The notes below the pieces were generated by a model. The model worked only from the letters and a program-made list of their open reading frames with translations, made no database searches and was not told the origin of the DNA. This document shows, in pieces, positions 47,308-57,625 of a stretch of 64,000 nucleotides of DNA; position 1 is the first letter of the stretch; every line of letters begins with the position of its first letter. The position numbers and the translations under genes are program-made. The stretch spans positions 2,765,560-2,829,559 of the forward strand of contig NZ_KI421511.1 in the NCBI RefSeq assembly GCF_000473265.1, given 5' to 3'. Source of the DNA: Amycolatopsis thermoflava N1165. GTDB taxonomy: Bacteria; Actinomycetota; Actinomycetes; Mycobacteriales; Pseudonocardiaceae.

Positions 47308-48005
47308 TCCGGCTCGGCCCAGGTCAGCGCGGCGATGCGACCAGTGGTGCCGTCGCGCCGGTAGCTGAACAGGGTCGGGTCCTCGGCCGTGCAGCGCGGG
47401 TCGACGCCGACCTTGCCGACGCCGGCCTCGGCGAGCTGGCGCCACAGCCCGGCGCGCAGGTCCAGCCCCGGCTTGCCGGCGCGGGTGCGGGTCGCGCTGC
47501 CGGGCAGGTGCTTGTCCACGTCGGCGGCCATCTCGGCGGGCACCTCGTAGCACTCGCCGCAGATGGCCGGGCCGAGCAGCACCTCGATGCGGCCCATCTC
47601 GGCGCCCGCCTCGACCATCGCCTCCAGCGCGGCGGGCAGCACCCCGACGCGGGCGCCGACGCGGCCGGCGTGCACCGCGGCCACCACACCGGTCTCCGGG
47701 TCGCCGAGCAACACCGGCACGCAGTCCGCGACGAGCACGGCGACGGGCAGGCCGGGGGTCTTCGTCACGAGCGCGTCGGTGGCCTCGGCCGGCGCGGTCT
47801 CGCTGCCGTCGACGACGGTGACCGTGCGGCCGTGCACCTGCTCCATCCAGGCCACCCGCTCCACACCCAGCTCGGTGCCCAGCCGTTTGCGGTTGGCCTC
47901 GACCGCGGCCGGGTCGTCACCGACGTGGTCGCCGAGGTTGAACGTGTCGTACGGCGGCGCCGAAACGCCACCCGCCCTGGTCGTGACCACCCGACGGATG
48001 CGCAA
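47304..48005 (-). CDS. pgeF: PgeF/YfiH multicopper-type polyphenol oxidase fold protein
   Basis: 233 residues. TTRAGGVSAPPYDTFNLGDHVGDDPAAV, MEQVHGRTVTVV, VADCVPVLLGD and AVHAGRVGARVGVLPAALEAM are the four conserved blocks; the Cys/His set lies in ADC and VHAG. Relatives act as purine nucleoside phosphorylases or adenosine deaminases, or remove misincorporated L-Ser from peptidoglycan precursors (PgeF). The position in the division cluster favours the last. TTG 48005 follows GGAGG. Confidence 0.85.
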   Translation of the reverse strand: MRIRRVVTTRAGGVSAPPYDTFNLGDHVGDDPAAVEANRKRLGTELGVERVAWMEQVHGRTVTVVDGSETAPAEATDALVTKTPGLPVAVLVADCVPVLLGDPETGVVAAVHAGRVGARVGVLPAALEAMVEAGAEMGRIEVLLGPAICGECYEVPAEMAADVDKHLPGSATRTRAGKPGLDLRAGLWRQLAEAGVGKVGVDPRCTAEDPTLFSYRRDGTTGRIAALTWAEPE

Positions 48006-48082
48006 GTCCCATTACCTCCACTCGCCTGGTTTCCCCTGAGCCTACTGGGAACCGGACGCGGTGCTCGGCCGGTCTCACCGCC

Positions 48083-48913
48083 ATGGACCTGCCACCCGTG
48101 CCCCCGAGCGTCCGCGCGCTGGCCACCTCGGGGCAGCTGCCGCCGGAGCTGGCCGCGCTGTTCACCCCGCCCGGACAGGAACGGTGGACCCGCATCGCGG
48201 AAGCCGTGGACGAGCGCCTGGACGAGGTGGACCCGGCGGTGCGCGGCGCGTTCGCGCTCGCCGGGGCCTACGGCCACCTGGACGACATCGAGTTCCTCGA
48301 GTCCGGCGAGATGCACGAGCACAACGACCGCGCGGTCGCCCTCATCGAAGAAGCACTGGAGCACGGCGTCCCGGACGAGGAGGTCCAGGAGCTCTGGGAC
48401 TTCACGTACCGGGTGCAGGACGCCGCGCACCTCGCCCGCGACCACGAGGAGTACGTCGCCAAGCACGGCGCCACCGCCGAGCGGCGGCTGAACATCAAAC
48501 TGGAGGAGGCGCACGCGCGGTACGAGGCGGGCGACCGCGACGCGGCGCTGCGGCTGTTCCGGGAGGTCGCCGAGGCCGACGTGTGGGGCGAGTTCAGCGG
48601 CGCCGCGCACCGCTCGGACATCGGCTGGTGTCGCCTGCTGCACGACGCGGCGCACCACGACGGGCCCGAGGCGGCGCGGAAGATCTGGCAGGAAGCCAAG
48701 GCGAGCCGGCACGCCGCGCGGTTCCCCTACCCGCACTGGTCGGCCCCGCTCATCGAGATGCTGCTCGGCACGGGGGTGCCGGACCTGCTGGCGATCCTGG
48801 CGCGCGAACGCCTGGAAGCGGCCGAATCGAACCCACCGTGGCCCCTGGACGACGACGAGCTGCGGGTGCTCGCGCTCGCCGTCGACGAGATCGAGCGGTA
48901 CCACCGGGCCTGA
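48083..48913 (+). CDS. Unrecognised 276-aa helical (TPR-like) protein inside the division cluster
   Basis: Largely alpha-helical and acidic, with no signal peptide, membrane helix or cysteine cluster. [39 protein letters not shown] opens it. EEAHARYEAGDRDAALRLFREVAEADVWGEF resembles a tetratricopeptide helix pair; the end is DDDELRVLALAVDEIERYHRA. Strong coding signs: a long frame with normal composition and codon bias. It lies on the strand opposite to ftsZ and pgeF, which are normally adjacent, so it interrupts the cluster. It is convergent with ftsZ (24 bp) and divergent from pgeF (77 bp). I do not recognise the family. Confidence 0.75.
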   Translation: MDLPPVPPSVRALATSGQLPPELAALFTPPGQERWTRIAEAVDERLDEVDPAVRGAFALAGAYGHLDDIEFLESGEMHEHNDRAVALIEEALEHGVPDEEVQELWDFTYRVQDAAHLARDHEEYVAKHGATAERRLNIKLEEAHARYEAGDRDAALRLFREVAEADVWGEFSGAAHRSDIGWCRLLHDAAHHDGPEAARKIWQEAKASRHAARFPYPHWSAPLIEMLLGTGVPDLLAILARERLEAAESNPPWPLDDDELRVLALAVDEIERYHRA

Positions 48914-48937
48914 CCACGCGTCAGGCCCGGCGCCGGC

Positions 48938-50224
48938 TCAGCGCCGCATGAACGGCGGGACGTCCACGTCGTCGTCGGACGGGTCGTCGGTCACCGGGAC
49001 GGCCCGGCTGGGCAGGCTGCCCTGGCTGGTGCTCGTGCGCGGCGCCGGGTAGCTGCGGCTGCCACCGCCGGCCTGCGGGAGCCCGCTGGACGGCGTGCCG
49101 TAGTTGGTGCCCGACGGCGGCGTCCGCGGCGGCGTCACCGGGAAGCCGCCACCCGCCGGCGGGGCCGGGGGCTGCGCCGACGCCGCGGGCGCCGGTGTGC
49201 GGACCTGCCCGGCCTCGGCCGAGGCGGTGGACGAGCGGTTGCCCACGGCGGGCGGCTCGAGCTTCTTGTGGGTGGGCGAGCCGGAGTCGAACCCGGCCGC
49301 GATCACCGTCACGCGCACCTCGTCGCCGAGGGAGTCGTCGATGATCGTCCCGAAGATGATGTTCGCCTCGGGGTGCGCGGCCTCCTGCACCAGCGAGGCG
49401 GCCTCGTTGATCTCGAACAGGCCGAGGTCGGAGCCGCCCGCGATGGACAGCAGCGCGCCGTGCGCGCCCTCCATCGAGGCCTCCAGCAGCGGTGAGTTGA
49501 TCGCCTTCTCCGCGGCCTGCACCGCCCGGCCCTCGCCGCGGGCGGAGCCGATGCCCATCAGCGCGCTGCCCGCGCCGGACATCACACTCTTCACGTCGGC
49601 GAAGTCCAGGTTGATCAGACCCGGCGTGGTGATCAGGTCGGTGATGCCCTGGACACCGGAGAGCAGGACCTCGTCGGCGGAGCGGAACGCGTCCATCAGG
49701 CTGACGCCGATGTCGCCGAGCTGCAGCAACCGGTCGTTGGGGATGACGATGAGGGTGTCGCACTCGTTGCGCAGCGCCTGGATGCCGTCCTCGGCCTGCT
49801 TGCCGCGGCGCTTGCCCTCGAAGGTGAACGGCCGGGTCACCACGCCGATCGTGAGCGCGCCGAGTTTGCGCGCGATCGAGGCGACCACCGGCGCGCCGCC
49901 GGTGCCGGTGCCACCACCCTCGCCCGCGGTCACGAAGACCATGTCGGCGCCCTTGAGCACCTCCTCGATCTCCTCGCGGTGGTCCTCGGCGGCCTTGTGC
50001 CCCACCTCGGGGTTGGCGCCGGCGCCAAGGCCGCGGGTCAGCTCGCGGCCGATGTCGAGCTTGACATCGGCGTCGGACATCAGCAGCGCCTGCGCGTCCG
50101 TGTTGATCGCGATGAACTCGACACCCTTGAGGCCGACCTCGATCATGCGGTTGACGGCGTTCACGCCGCCTCCGCCGATGCCGACGACCTTGATCACCGC
50201 GAGGTAGTTGTGCGGGGGCGTCAT
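48938..50224 (-). CDS. ftsZ: Cell division GTPase FtsZ
   Basis: 428 residues. [17 protein letters not shown] is the N-terminal nucleotide loop, [13 protein letters not shown] the tubulin signature, and [16 protein letters not shown] the T4-T5 region. After a 90-residue Pro/Ser/Gly-rich linker comes the C-terminal tail [18 protein letters not shown], which binds partners such as SepF. Polymerises at midcell to form the Z-ring. A separate promoter lies upstream, as ftsZ is detached from ftsQ here. Confidence 0.97.
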   Translation of the reverse strand: MTPPHNYLAVIKVVGIGGGGVNAVNRMIEVGLKGVEFIAINTDAQALLMSDADVKLDIGRELTRGLGAGANPEVGHKAAEDHREEIEEVLKGADMVFVTAGEGGGTGTGGAPVVASIARKLGALTIGVVTRPFTFEGKRRGKQAEDGIQALRNECDTLIVIPNDRLLQLGDIGVSLMDAFRSADEVLLSGVQGITDLITTPGLINLDFADVKSVMSGAGSALMGIGSARGEGRAVQAAEKAINSPLLEASMEGAHGALLSIAGGSDLGLFEINEAASLVQEAAHPEANIIFGTIIDDSLGDEVRVTVIAAGFDSGSPTHKKLEPPAVGNRSSTASAEAGQVRTPAPAASAQPPAPPAGGGFPVTPPRTPPSGTNYGTPSSGLPQAGGGSRSYPAPRTSTSQGSLPSRAVPVTDDPSDDDVDVPPFMRR

Positions 50225-50283
50225 CGGGTCCGCCTTCCTATCGTGAATTCCTCGTACCGCTCACCGGGAGCGAAAAAACCCTC

Positions 50284-50314
50284 AACCTAAACTCAAGGTT
50301 CAGAGTTATGTCAA
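50284..50314 (-). promoter_or_regulatory. ftsZ: Candidate ftsZ promoter and upstream repeat element
   Basis: TTGACA at 50314-50309, then TAGGTT at 50289-50284 (19-bp spacer, slightly long), about 60 bp before the ftsZ ATG. The spacer and -10 contain an inverted repeat AACCT...AGGTT and a TTGAG-type direct repeat, in an AT-rich patch unusual for this genome. Similar CAACCT-like runs precede ftsZ in other actinobacteria as far as I recall. Confidence 0.5.
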
Positions 50315-50415
50315 CTCCCCGCTCCGTCCGCCGAAGGTAGGGATCCGGCGAAGCGGAATCCAGTAGCCACGCCGCGTGTCGGCCGTGGCGTTGCAAAATC
50401 ACCGCGCCGGACGCG

Positions 50416-50910
50416 TCATTCGCCGGTCCCGCCGTCGGTCAGCTCACGCAGCAGGTCCAGGTGCCCGGCGTGCCGCCCGGTCTCCTCCACCATGTGGATC
50501 AGCACGTAGCGCAGGTTGATCGAGCCGTCCCGGAAGGACACGAGGGTCTCCGGCGCCAGCCCGGCGGCGATCTCGCGGCTGACCGCGCACTGCGCGCGGT
50601 ATGCCGCCACCAGGTCCGCGAGCGGGATCGTGAGCGCCTCACGGAAGTCCGCGTCGCGATCGGCGGCCAGCTTCTCCTCCCACCGGCTGGGACGGCCGGC
50701 GAGGACCACCTCGAACCAGTGGTGCTCCACATAGGTCAGGTGGCCCACCAGGCCGGCGATCGTGGTCAGCTCGCTCGGCACGAGGCTGCGGCGGGCCTGC
50801 TCGTCGGTCAGGCCCGCGCACTTGAGCACGACGGCCTCGCGCAGGAAGTCCAGGAAGGCGCCCAGTTGCTCGCGCTCGCCGCCGTCGAAGGCCGGCTCGG
50901 TTCTGATCAC
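50416..50910 (-). CDS. DinB-family (DUF664) protein
   Basis: 164 residues from GTG 50910, a four-helix bundle of the DinB/YfiT superfamily. LVGHLTYVEHHWFEVVLAG and MVEETGRHAGHLDLLRELTDG supply the three His metal ligands. DUF664 members in actinobacteria include mycothiol-dependent transferases, but substrate here is unknown. Together with the divergent OsmC gene it sits between ftsQ and ftsZ, out of place in a division operon. Confidence 0.82.
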   Translation of the reverse strand: MIRTEPAFDGGEREQLGAFLDFLREAVVLKCAGLTDEQARRSLVPSELTTIAGLVGHLTYVEHHWFEVVLAGRPSRWEEKLAADRDADFREALTIPLADLVAAYRAQCAVSREIAAGLAPETLVSFRDGSINLRYVLIHMVEETGRHAGHLDLLRELTDGGTGE

Positions 50911-50937
50911 GACCGCCAGCTTTCCACAGTGGATGTG

Positions 50938-50966
50938 TTGCGCACAATTGAATTGCCCGCTATGTT
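50938..50966 (+). promoter_or_regulatory. Candidate SigA promoter of osmC
   Basis: TTGCGC at 50938-50943, exactly 17 bp, TATGTT at 50961-50966, with about 40 nt to the ATG at 51007. A CCACAGTGG palindrome (50924-50932) sits just upstream of the -35. Confidence 0.5.
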
Positions 50967-51006
50967 CGTTGGTGGAAGGATCTTCACCCGACGGAAGGGG
51001 AACACC

Positions 51007-51441
51007 ATGCCCAGTCGCGACGCCACCACCCACTGGGAAGGCGGCCTGCAGAACGGCGAGGGCCACGTCACGCTCGACTCGTCGAACGCAGGCCAGTTCG
51101 ACGTGTCGTTCCCGACCCGCGCGGGCAACCCGGAGGGCCAGACCAGCCCGGAGGAGCTCATCGCCGCCGCGCACTCGTCGTGCCTCGCGATGAACCTGTC
51201 CGGCGTGCTGGAGTCGCAGAACCTGCGCGCCGAGTCCATCGACGTGAGCGCCGAGGTCACGCTCGGCCCCGCCGCGGGCGGCGGCTTCGAGATCAGCGGC
51301 ATCGCGATCACCCTGCGCGCCAGCGTGCCCGGCGTGGACGCGGCGAAGTTCGCCGAGCTGGCGAAGACGGCCGAGCAGACCTGCCCGGTGTCGAAGGCGC
51401 TGGCCGGCACGACGATCACGCTGGACGCGGCGCTCGACTGA
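51007..51441 (+). CDS. OsmC-family peroxiredoxin
   Basis: 144 residues, typical for OsmC. It reduces organic hydroperoxides using two cysteines: C59 in AAAHSSCLAMNLSGVL and C126 in EQTCPVSKALAG, both present. TTHWEGGLQNGEGHVTLD is the usual start. ATG 51007 follows GGAAGGGG. Divergent from the DinB gene with a SigA-like promoter, and followed by a strong terminator before the convergent ftsQ. Confidence 0.92.
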   Translation: MPSRDATTHWEGGLQNGEGHVTLDSSNAGQFDVSFPTRAGNPEGQTSPEELIAAAHSSCLAMNLSGVLESQNLRAESIDVSAEVTLGPAAGGGFEISGIAITLRASVPGVDAAKFAELAKTAEQTCPVSKALAGTTITLDAALD

Positions 51442-51462
51442 GCCCGCGAAAGGCAGTGGCCC

Positions 51463-51496
51463 CGCGGTCGCACATCCTCGACGATGTGCGACCGCG
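51463..51496. terminator. Bidirectional terminator between osmC and ftsQ
   Basis: Perfect 14-bp arms, CGCGGTCGCACATC at 51463-51476 and GATGTGCGACCGCG at 51483-51496, loop CTCGAC. It separates the convergent osmC and the end of the murein/division operon, so ftsZ cannot rely on ftsQ read-through. Confidence 0.85.
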
Positions 51497-51505
51497 AGTC
51501 CGTCC

Positions 51506-52300
51506 TCAGGAGACGGTCGGCAGCTCGGGGCTCGCGACGTCGTAGACCTGCCCCTCGCGGGTCAGCAGCACGTTCAGCACCTGCGCCTTGCGGTCCGCCT
51601 TCTCCGCGTTCCCCCAGCGGACCGTCTTGCCGCCGGCCAGCGTGAACTCCACGCCGCCCGGGGTCTTGGCCCGCACGACCGTGATCTGCCCCTTCAGCGG
51701 CGCCGGCACCGTCGCGAGCACCGCCACCACCGAGCGCGTCACCGGGTCGTCCGGGGCCACCGCCGCCACCTGCACCTCCGGCAGGCCCTCCGGCTTGTTC
51801 TGCACCGTCTTGTAGTCCAGACCGCCGGAATCGACCAAGTGGAACCCGTCGGCCGCGGCGGTGAAGCCGATCGGCGTCCGCTCCGTCACCGTGATGTCCA
51901 CAGTGGACGGCCACGACCTGGAGACGTCCACAGTGGCCACCCCGGGGATCGCCGTCACGCGCGCGGCGATCTCGTCGGTGTCCAGCAACAGCATCGGCTT
52001 CAGGTCGGGCACCGCGGCGGCCGCCAGGATCTGGTCCCCCGGCACGCTGTTCGCGCCGTGCACCTCCACCGACCGCACACCCAGCAGCGACGTGAACAAC
52101 ACGACGTACGTCAGGCCGGCGACCGTCAGCACGGTCAGCAGCGCCACCCAGCGGCGCCGCAGCGCGCGGCGCCGCGAGACGCCCGTGCCGGTGCGCCGCC
52201 GAGCCGTCAGCGGGCGCCGTCCCCGGCGGCTGCGCACCGCCGACGACGACCGCCGCGTGGACGGCCTGCTGCGCTCCTCGCTCCGCGCTCGCGTCGCCAC
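51506..52300 (-). CDS. ftsQ: Cell division protein FtsQ
   Basis: 264 residues. A basic cytoplasmic N terminus (RSEERSRPSTRRSSSAVRSRRGRRP) precedes one membrane helix (WVALLTVLTVAGLTYVVLF), the POTRA domain (VRSVEVHGANSVPGDQILAAAAV and VATVDVSRSWPSTVDITVTERTPIGF), and the beta domain. It links early and late divisome proteins in the periplasm. GTG 52300 is directly adjacent to the murC stop. A terminator follows the gene. Confidence 0.92.
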   Translation of the reverse strand: MATRARSEERSRPSTRRSSSAVRSRRGRRPLTARRRTGTGVSRRRALRRRWVALLTVLTVAGLTYVVLFTSLLGVRSVEVHGANSVPGDQILAAAAVPDLKPMLLLDTDEIAARVTAIPGVATVDVSRSWPSTVDITVTERTPIGFTAAADGFHLVDSGGLDYKTVQNKPEGLPEVQVAAVAPDDPVTRSVVAVLATVPAPLKGQITVVRAKTPGGVEFTLAGGKTVRWGNAEKADRKAQVLNVLLTREGQVYDVASPELPTVS

Positions 52301-53710
52301 CTAGCCCCCGGCCCGCCGGTCCAGCTCCGCCAGGATCTCCGGCCCCAGCTGCGTCACGTCGCCCGCGCCCATGGTGACCAGCAGGTCGCCGGGCTTGACC
52401 AGGTCCGCGGCCAGCGCCACGGCCCGGTCGAACGCGGGCTCGTAGTGCACCCCGGCGCCGGTGATCTGCTCCGCGATCAGCGCGCCGCTGACGCCCGGCT
52501 CCGGCTCTTCCCGCGCGCCGTAGACGTCCAGCAGCACGACCTCGTCGGCCAGCCCCAGCGCCTCGGCGAACTCCGCGGCGAACAGCTTCGTGCGCGAGTA
52601 CAGGTGCGGCTGGAACACCACGACCACGCGGCCGTTCCCGGCCGCGTGCCGCACCGCGCGCAGCTGCGCGGCGACCTCCGTGGGGTGGTGGGCGTAGTCG
52701 TCATAGACCCGCACGTCCCCGGCGCGGCCCTTGAACTCGAACCGCCGCCGCACTCCGCCGAACGCGGCCAGCCCCTCGGCCAGCCCGTCCAGCGGCGCGC
52801 CCAGCTCCAGCCCGGCCAGCAGCGCGGCCACGGCGTTGAAGGCCATGTGCTCACCCGGCACCGCGACCCGCACGTCGGTCTCCCGGCCGTCCAGCGCGAT
52901 CCGGATGATCCCGCCGCCGTCGGCGGGCCGGTAGTCCAGCACCTTCGCGTCGCCCGGGTCCGTCACCGACCGGCCGTAGCGGCGCACCCGGACGCCCGCG
53001 GCCGCCGCGTGGTCGCCCAGCGCGTTGGCGGCCTCGTCGTCGGCGCACACGATCAGCAGGCCGCCCGGCTCGATCCGGCGCGTGAACTGCGTGAAGACGG
53101 CGGTGTAGGCCTCGGCGGTGCCGTGGTGGTCCAGGTGGTCCGGCTCGACGTTGGTCACGACCGCGACCGACGGCGAGTAGCTCAGGAACGACCCGTCGCT
53201 CTCGTCCGCCTCGGCGACGAACAGGCCGCCCTCGCCGTGGTGGGCGTTCGCGCCGGACTCGTTGAGGTCGCCGCCGATCGCGAACGACGGGTCCAGCCGG
53301 CAGTGCTGCAACGCCACCGTGAGCATCGACGTGGTCGAGGTCTTGCCGTGCGTGCCCGCGATGCAGGCGACCCGGTGCCCGGCCATCAGCAGCGCCAGCG
53401 CCTGGGCCCGGTGCAGCACCGGGATGCCGCGCTCGCGGGCGGCCACCAGCTCCGGGTTGCTCTCCTTGATCGCGGTCGACACCACCACCGCGGACGGGCC
53501 GCCGGGCAGCGCGTCCAGGTTCTCCGGGCGCTGCCCGATGCCGATCTCGGCGCCCTGCGCGCGCAGCGTCAGGAACGCGCGAGAGTCCTTGGCGTCCGAG
53601 CCGGACACGCGGGCGCCGCGCGCCAGCAGGATCCGCGCGATGCCGCTCATGCCGGCGCCGCCGATCCCGATCAGGTGGGCCCGGCTCAGCTCGGCGGGAA
53701 CGTCGCTCAC
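52301..53710 (-). CDS. murC: UDP-N-acetylmuramate--L-alanine ligase
   Basis: 469 residues. [29 protein letters not shown] is the Rossmann domain for UDP-MurNAc, [15 protein letters not shown] the ATP loop, [29 protein letters not shown] the metal/substrate block, and [11 protein letters not shown] the C-terminal domain motif. First amino-acid addition to the muropeptide stem. GTG 53710 overlaps the murG stop by 4 bp. Confidence 0.96.
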   Translation of the reverse strand: MSDVPAELSRAHLIGIGGAGMSGIARILLARGARVSGSDAKDSRAFLTLRAQGAEIGIGQRPENLDALPGGPSAVVVSTAIKESNPELVAARERGIPVLHRAQALALLMAGHRVACIAGTHGKTSTTSMLTVALQHCRLDPSFAIGGDLNESGANAHHGEGGLFVAEADESDGSFLSYSPSVAVVTNVEPDHLDHHGTAEAYTAVFTQFTRRIEPGGLLIVCADDEAANALGDHAAAAGVRVRRYGRSVTDPGDAKVLDYRPADGGGIIRIALDGRETDVRVAVPGEHMAFNAVAALLAGLELGAPLDGLAEGLAAFGGVRRRFEFKGRAGDVRVYDDYAHHPTEVAAQLRAVRHAAGNGRVVVVFQPHLYSRTKLFAAEFAEALGLADEVVLLDVYGAREEPEPGVSGALIAEQITGAGVHYEPAFDRAVALAADLVKPGDLLVTMGAGDVTQLGPEILAELDRRAGG

Positions 53711-54810
53711 TTTCCGCACACCTCCAGGACGATCCGCGCCAGCACCTCGTCGGCCTCGCGGTGGCCGAGCCCGACCGCCGCCGACCCCATCCGAGCGACC
53801 CGGGCAGCGTCGGTGACCAGCGGGACGACCAGCTCGGCCACCTTCGCCGGGGTCAGGTCGGCGTCGGGCACCAGCAGCGCCGCGCCGGCGTCCACCGCGG
53901 GCCTGGCGTTGATCGCCTGCTCGCCATTGCCGTGCGGCAGCGGCACGAACACCGCGGGCAGCCCGACCGCGGACACCTCGGCCGCGGTCATCGCGCCGGA
54001 CCGGCACAGCACCACGTCGGCGGCGGCGTAGGCCAGGTCCATCCGCTCCAGGTAGGGCACCGGCACGTACGGCGGGCGGCCCGGGAACTCCTGCACGACC
54101 AGGCTGTTCTTCGGCCCGTGCGCGTGCAGCACGCCGATCCCGGCCTCGGCCAGCTCCTTGGCCGCGCCGGACACCGCGTTGTTGATCGACTGGGCGCCCT
54201 GCGAACCGCCGAACACCAGCAGCGTCGGCGCGTCCGGGTCGAGCCCGAAGTGCGCGCGGGCCTCCGCCCGCAGCGCCGCCCGGTCCAGCGAGGTGATCGA
54301 CCGCCGCAGCGGGATGCCCACCACCTCCGCGCCCGGCAGCGGCGTGCCCGGCACCGCGACCGCGACCCGCTTCGCGAAGCGCGCGCCGACCCGGTTGGCC
54401 AGGCCCGGCGACTGGTTGGCCTCGTGCACCACGATCGGCACCCGGCCGCGCGCGGCGAAGTACGCCGGCAGCGACACGTAACCGCCGAACCCGACCACGA
54501 CGTCCGCGCCGACCCGGTCCAGCACCTCGCGCGTCTGCTTCACCGAGTCCCGGATCTTCAGCGGCAGCCGCAGCAGATCGGTGGTCGGCTTGCGCGGCAG
54601 CGGCACCGGCGGGATCAGCTCCAGCGGGTAGCCGCGCGCCGGGACGAGCTTGTTCTCCAGCCCGCGGGACGTGCCGAGTGCGACCACCGTGGCGTCCGGC
54701 CGCAGCCGCCGCACGGCGTCGGCCAGCGCCAGCGCGGGTTCGATGTGTCCGGCCGTGCCGCCGCCCGCCACCACCACGGTGGGAGCCACGCCGGTAACCG
54801 CCTTGCTCAC
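53707..54810 (-). CDS. murG: UDP-GlcNAc:lipid I GlcNAc transferase
   Basis: 367 residues, GT28 fold. [21 protein letters not shown] is the first G-loop; [36 protein letters not shown] the second, with the HEQN-like block; [16 protein letters not shown] and [27 protein letters not shown] bind UDP-GlcNAc. Makes lipid II at the inner membrane face. Six bp after the ftsW stop, same operon. Confidence 0.96.
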   Translation of the reverse strand: MSKAVTGVAPTVVVAGGGTAGHIEPALALADAVRRLRPDATVVALGTSRGLENKLVPARGYPLELIPPVPLPRKPTTDLLRLPLKIRDSVKQTREVLDRVGADVVVGFGGYVSLPAYFAARGRVPIVVHEANQSPGLANRVGARFAKRVAVAVPGTPLPGAEVVGIPLRRSITSLDRAALRAEARAHFGLDPDAPTLLVFGGSQGAQSINNAVSGAAKELAEAGIGVLHAHGPKNSLVVQEFPGRPPYVPVPYLERMDLAYAAADVVLCRSGAMTAAEVSAVGLPAVFVPLPHGNGEQAINARPAVDAGAALLVPDADLTPAKVAELVVPLVTDAARVARMGSAAVGLGHREADEVLARIVLEVCGK

Positions 54811-54816
54811 TTGCTC

Positions 54817-56241
54817 CTACGTCCCTCTCCGCACTGAACTTCCCCGTCTGGCCGGCGTCGACCGCCGGCGCTCGGGCGCCTGCGCCGATCGTGCCCCGCG
54901 GCCCGAGGGCCGGTCACCGCGGGGTGCCGGACGGCCGCTGCCCCGCCGCCGCGCCGGCGGCCGGTAGACCTCGGGGGCGGGCAGGCGCAGGAGACGGCCG
55001 AACTTGCCCGGACCCTGCGACCGCAGCGCCGCGACCGACTCCGGCTCGTGCCGGGCAGCGTTGGCCAGCAGGCCCATCAGGAACATGGTGACCCAGATGG
55101 ACGTGCCGCCCGCCGAGATCAGCGGCAGCGTCACGCCGGTGACGGGCAGCAGCCCGACCACGTAGCCGATGTTGATCCCGGCCTGCGACACCGTGAACAC
55201 CGTCAGCGTGCCGGCGGTGATCCGGATCCACGGGTCCAGGTTACGCATGGCGATGCGCAGGCCCACGATGGCGAGCCCGACGAACAGGCCGATGACCACG
55301 ATGCAGCCGATGAACCCGAGTTCCTCGCCGATCACCGCGAAGATGAAGTCGTTCTGCACGTTGGGCAGGTAGGACCACTTCGACGGCCCCTGCCCGAGGC
55401 CCTTGCCGAACAGGCCGCCGTCGGCGAGCGCGTACTTGGCCTGCGTGGCCTGGTAGGCGGCGCCGCTGGTGTCCGAGCCGGGCGAGAGGAACGACATGAC
55501 CCGCGACATGCGGTAGGACGCGGTCAGCGCCAGCACCACCGCACCGGCGACGCCGCCTGCCAGGATCACCGCGAACAGCCGCTTGGGCGCGCCGGCGAAC
55601 CACAGCAGCGACAGCAGCACCACGCCGAGCGTGATCGTGCCGGACAGGTTGGGCTGCGCCATGACCAGCGCGAACATCAGCAGCGCGACCGGCACGACCG
55701 GCACCATCAGGTGCCGCCACTGGTGCAGCACGTGGTACTTGGTGACCAGCACGTGCGCGCCCCACAGCGCGAAGGCGACCTTGGTGAACTCGACCGGCTG
55801 CACCGAGAAGCCGCCCACCACGAACCACCGCTGGGCGCCGCCGCCCGCCGAACCGAGCGGCGTCAGCACCAGCGCCAGCATCGCCAGGCACACCACCACG
55901 GCCATGGAGGACAGCGCGCGGGTCCGCTTCAGCGGCATCCGCAGCGCCACCCAGAACACGACCGACCCGGTGAGCACGAAGATCAGGTGCTTCTTGAACA
56001 GCGCGTACACGCCGGAGCCGGTGTCCGGGTCGACCGAGGCGACCGAGGACGCCGACAGCACCATCACGATGCCGATCGACGTCAGCAGGCCGGTCAGCGC
56101 CAGCACCAGGTGGAAGTCGGCCAGCGGACGCGACAGCCACGCGGTCAGCGCGGTGAACGTGGCGCGCGCCGGGCTCTGCCGGTCCCCCCGGTCCCGTCTG
56201 CGCGGCGCGCTGTCCTGCTCCTTGTCCTCAACGACCGTCAT
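54817..56241 (-). CDS. ftsW: SEDS-family glycosyltransferase FtsW
   Basis: 474 residues with about ten membrane helices. [23 protein letters not shown] begins the SEDS core; [14 protein letters not shown] holds the conserved Glu, and [21 protein letters not shown] the catalytic-loop block. The C-terminal 70 residues are very Arg/Pro/Gly-rich ([19 protein letters not shown]), a cytoplasmic extension that may contact other division proteins. Polymerises septal glycan with FtsI. ATG 56241 lies 14 bp inside murD. Confidence 0.94.
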   Translation of the reverse strand: MTVVEDKEQDSAPRRRDRGDRQSPARATFTALTAWLSRPLADFHLVLALTGLLTSIGIVMVLSASSVASVDPDTGSGVYALFKKHLIFVLTGSVVFWVALRMPLKRTRALSSMAVVVCLAMLALVLTPLGSAGGGAQRWFVVGGFSVQPVEFTKVAFALWGAHVLVTKYHVLHQWRHLMVPVVPVALLMFALVMAQPNLSGTITLGVVLLSLLWFAGAPKRLFAVILAGGVAGAVVLALTASYRMSRVMSFLSPGSDTSGAAYQATQAKYALADGGLFGKGLGQGPSKWSYLPNVQNDFIFAVIGEELGFIGCIVVIGLFVGLAIVGLRIAMRNLDPWIRITAGTLTVFTVSQAGINIGYVVGLLPVTGVTLPLISAGGTSIWVTMFLMGLLANAARHEPESVAALRSQGPGKFGRLLRLPAPEVYRPPARRRGSGRPAPRGDRPSGRGARSAQAPERRRSTPARRGSSVRRGT

Positions 56242-57625
56242 CGGCAGACCCCGTCGCACGGGCCAGGACCGCGTCGGCGAAGGCGTCACCCCGATGGGCG
56301 TAGTTGCGGAACATGTCCAGGGACGCCCCGGCGGGCGCCAGCAGCACCACGTCACCGGGCCGGGCCAGGTCGCTGGCCACCGAGACCGCCTCGTTCATGG
56401 CCCCATCGTCACCCGAGGCGACCCGGTGGACGGGGACATCCGGCGCGTGTCGCGCGAGAGCGGCGGCGATCACCGGGGCGTCGGTGCCCATCAGCACCAC
56501 CCCGCGCAGCCGCCCGGCGACCACCTCGACCAGCTCGTCGACCGCGGCGCCCTTGAGCTGCCCGCCCGCGATCCACACCACGCTGGAGTGCGCGAGCAGC
56601 GACCCGGCCGCGGCGTGCGGGTTGGTGGCCTTGGAGTCGTTGACGTAGCGGACCCCGCCGAACTCGCCCACCTCGACGGCGCGGTGCGCGCCCGGCTGGA
56701 ACTCGCGCAGGCCCTTGGCGACCCCAGCGGGGTCGATGCCGTACGCGCGGGCCAGCGCGGCCGCGGCGAGGGCGTTGGCGAGGTTGTGCGGGCCGGCGGG
56801 GCGGACCTCGCTCGCGGAGATCAGCTCGTCGGCGGAGTGCTGCGGGTCCGGGCCGTAGGCGCGGTCGATCAGCAGGTCCTCGACCAGGCCCAGCTCACCC
56901 GGCCGCGGGGTGTCCAGGCGGAACCCGACGCGCTTCGCCCCGGCGGGGGCGTACTCGCCGGCCAGCCGCACCGACCACGGGTCGTCGGAGTTGTGCACGA
57001 CGACGTTCGAGTGGGCGTGGATGGTGCCCTTCGCGGCGGCGTAGGACTCCATCGTGCCGTGCCAGTCCAGGTGGTCCTCGGCGAGGTTGAGCACCACTGA
57101 CGCGTGCGGCGCCAGCGTCGAGGACCAATGCAGCTGGAAGCTCGACAGCTCCACCGCCAGCACCTCGTACCCCTCGAACACCGCGTCCAGCACCGGCAGG
57201 CCGATGTTGCCGCAGGCCAGCGCGTGCACCCCGCCGGCGCGCAGCATCGACTCCAGCATGCCGACCGTGGTGGTCTTGCCGTTGGTGCCGGTGACCGCGA
57301 GCCAGGTGGCCGGGTTCGGCAGGTCGCGGGAGGCGCGCCAGGCCAGCTCGACGTCGCCGATCACCTCGATGCCGGCGGCGGCCGAGGCGACCAGCAGCGG
57401 CGCGGTCGGCCGCCAGCCGGGGCTGGTGACCACCAGGTCGGTGCCCGCGGGCGGTTCGGTGAGGCCCGGGGCCAGTTCGGCGCCAAGGCCGTCCAGCTCG
57501 GCCAGCCGCTCGGCGTTGCCGTCGGTGACCGTGACCCGGGCGCCGCGCTCGGTCAGGGCCCGCACGGCCGACCTGCCGGTGACCCCGGCGCCGGCGACGA
57601 GCACGTTGCGTCCGGCGAACACCAT
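56228..57625 (-). CDS. murD: UDP-MurNAc-L-alanine--D-glutamate ligase
   Basis: 465 residues. FAGRNVLVAGAGVTGRSAVRALTERGARVTVTD, LAVTGTNGKTTTVGMLESML (ATP loop), LNLAEDHLDWHGTMESYAAAK and FGGVRYVNDSKATNPHAA are the Mur-ligase blocks. Adds D-Glu to the muropeptide. ATG 57625 chosen; an upstream in-frame extension to 57676 is Arg-rich and lacks a ribosome site. It follows an unusual 244-bp gap after mraY instead of being coupled. Confidence 0.95.
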   Translation of the reverse strand: MVFAGRNVLVAGAGVTGRSAVRALTERGARVTVTDGNAERLAELDGLGAELAPGLTEPPAGTDLVVTSPGWRPTAPLLVASAAAGIEVIGDVELAWRASRDLPNPATWLAVTGTNGKTTTVGMLESMLRAGGVHALACGNIGLPVLDAVFEGYEVLAVELSSFQLHWSSTLAPHASVVLNLAEDHLDWHGTMESYAAAKGTIHAHSNVVVHNSDDPWSVRLAGEYAPAGAKRVGFRLDTPRPGELGLVEDLLIDRAYGPDPQHSADELISASEVRPAGPHNLANALAAAALARAYGIDPAGVAKGLREFQPGAHRAVEVGEFGGVRYVNDSKATNPHAAAGSLLAHSSVVWIAGGQLKGAAVDELVEVVAGRLRGVVLMGTDAPVIAAALARHAPDVPVHRVASGDDGAMNEAVSVASDLARPGDVVLLAPAGASLDMFRNYAHRGDAFADAVLARATGSADDGR

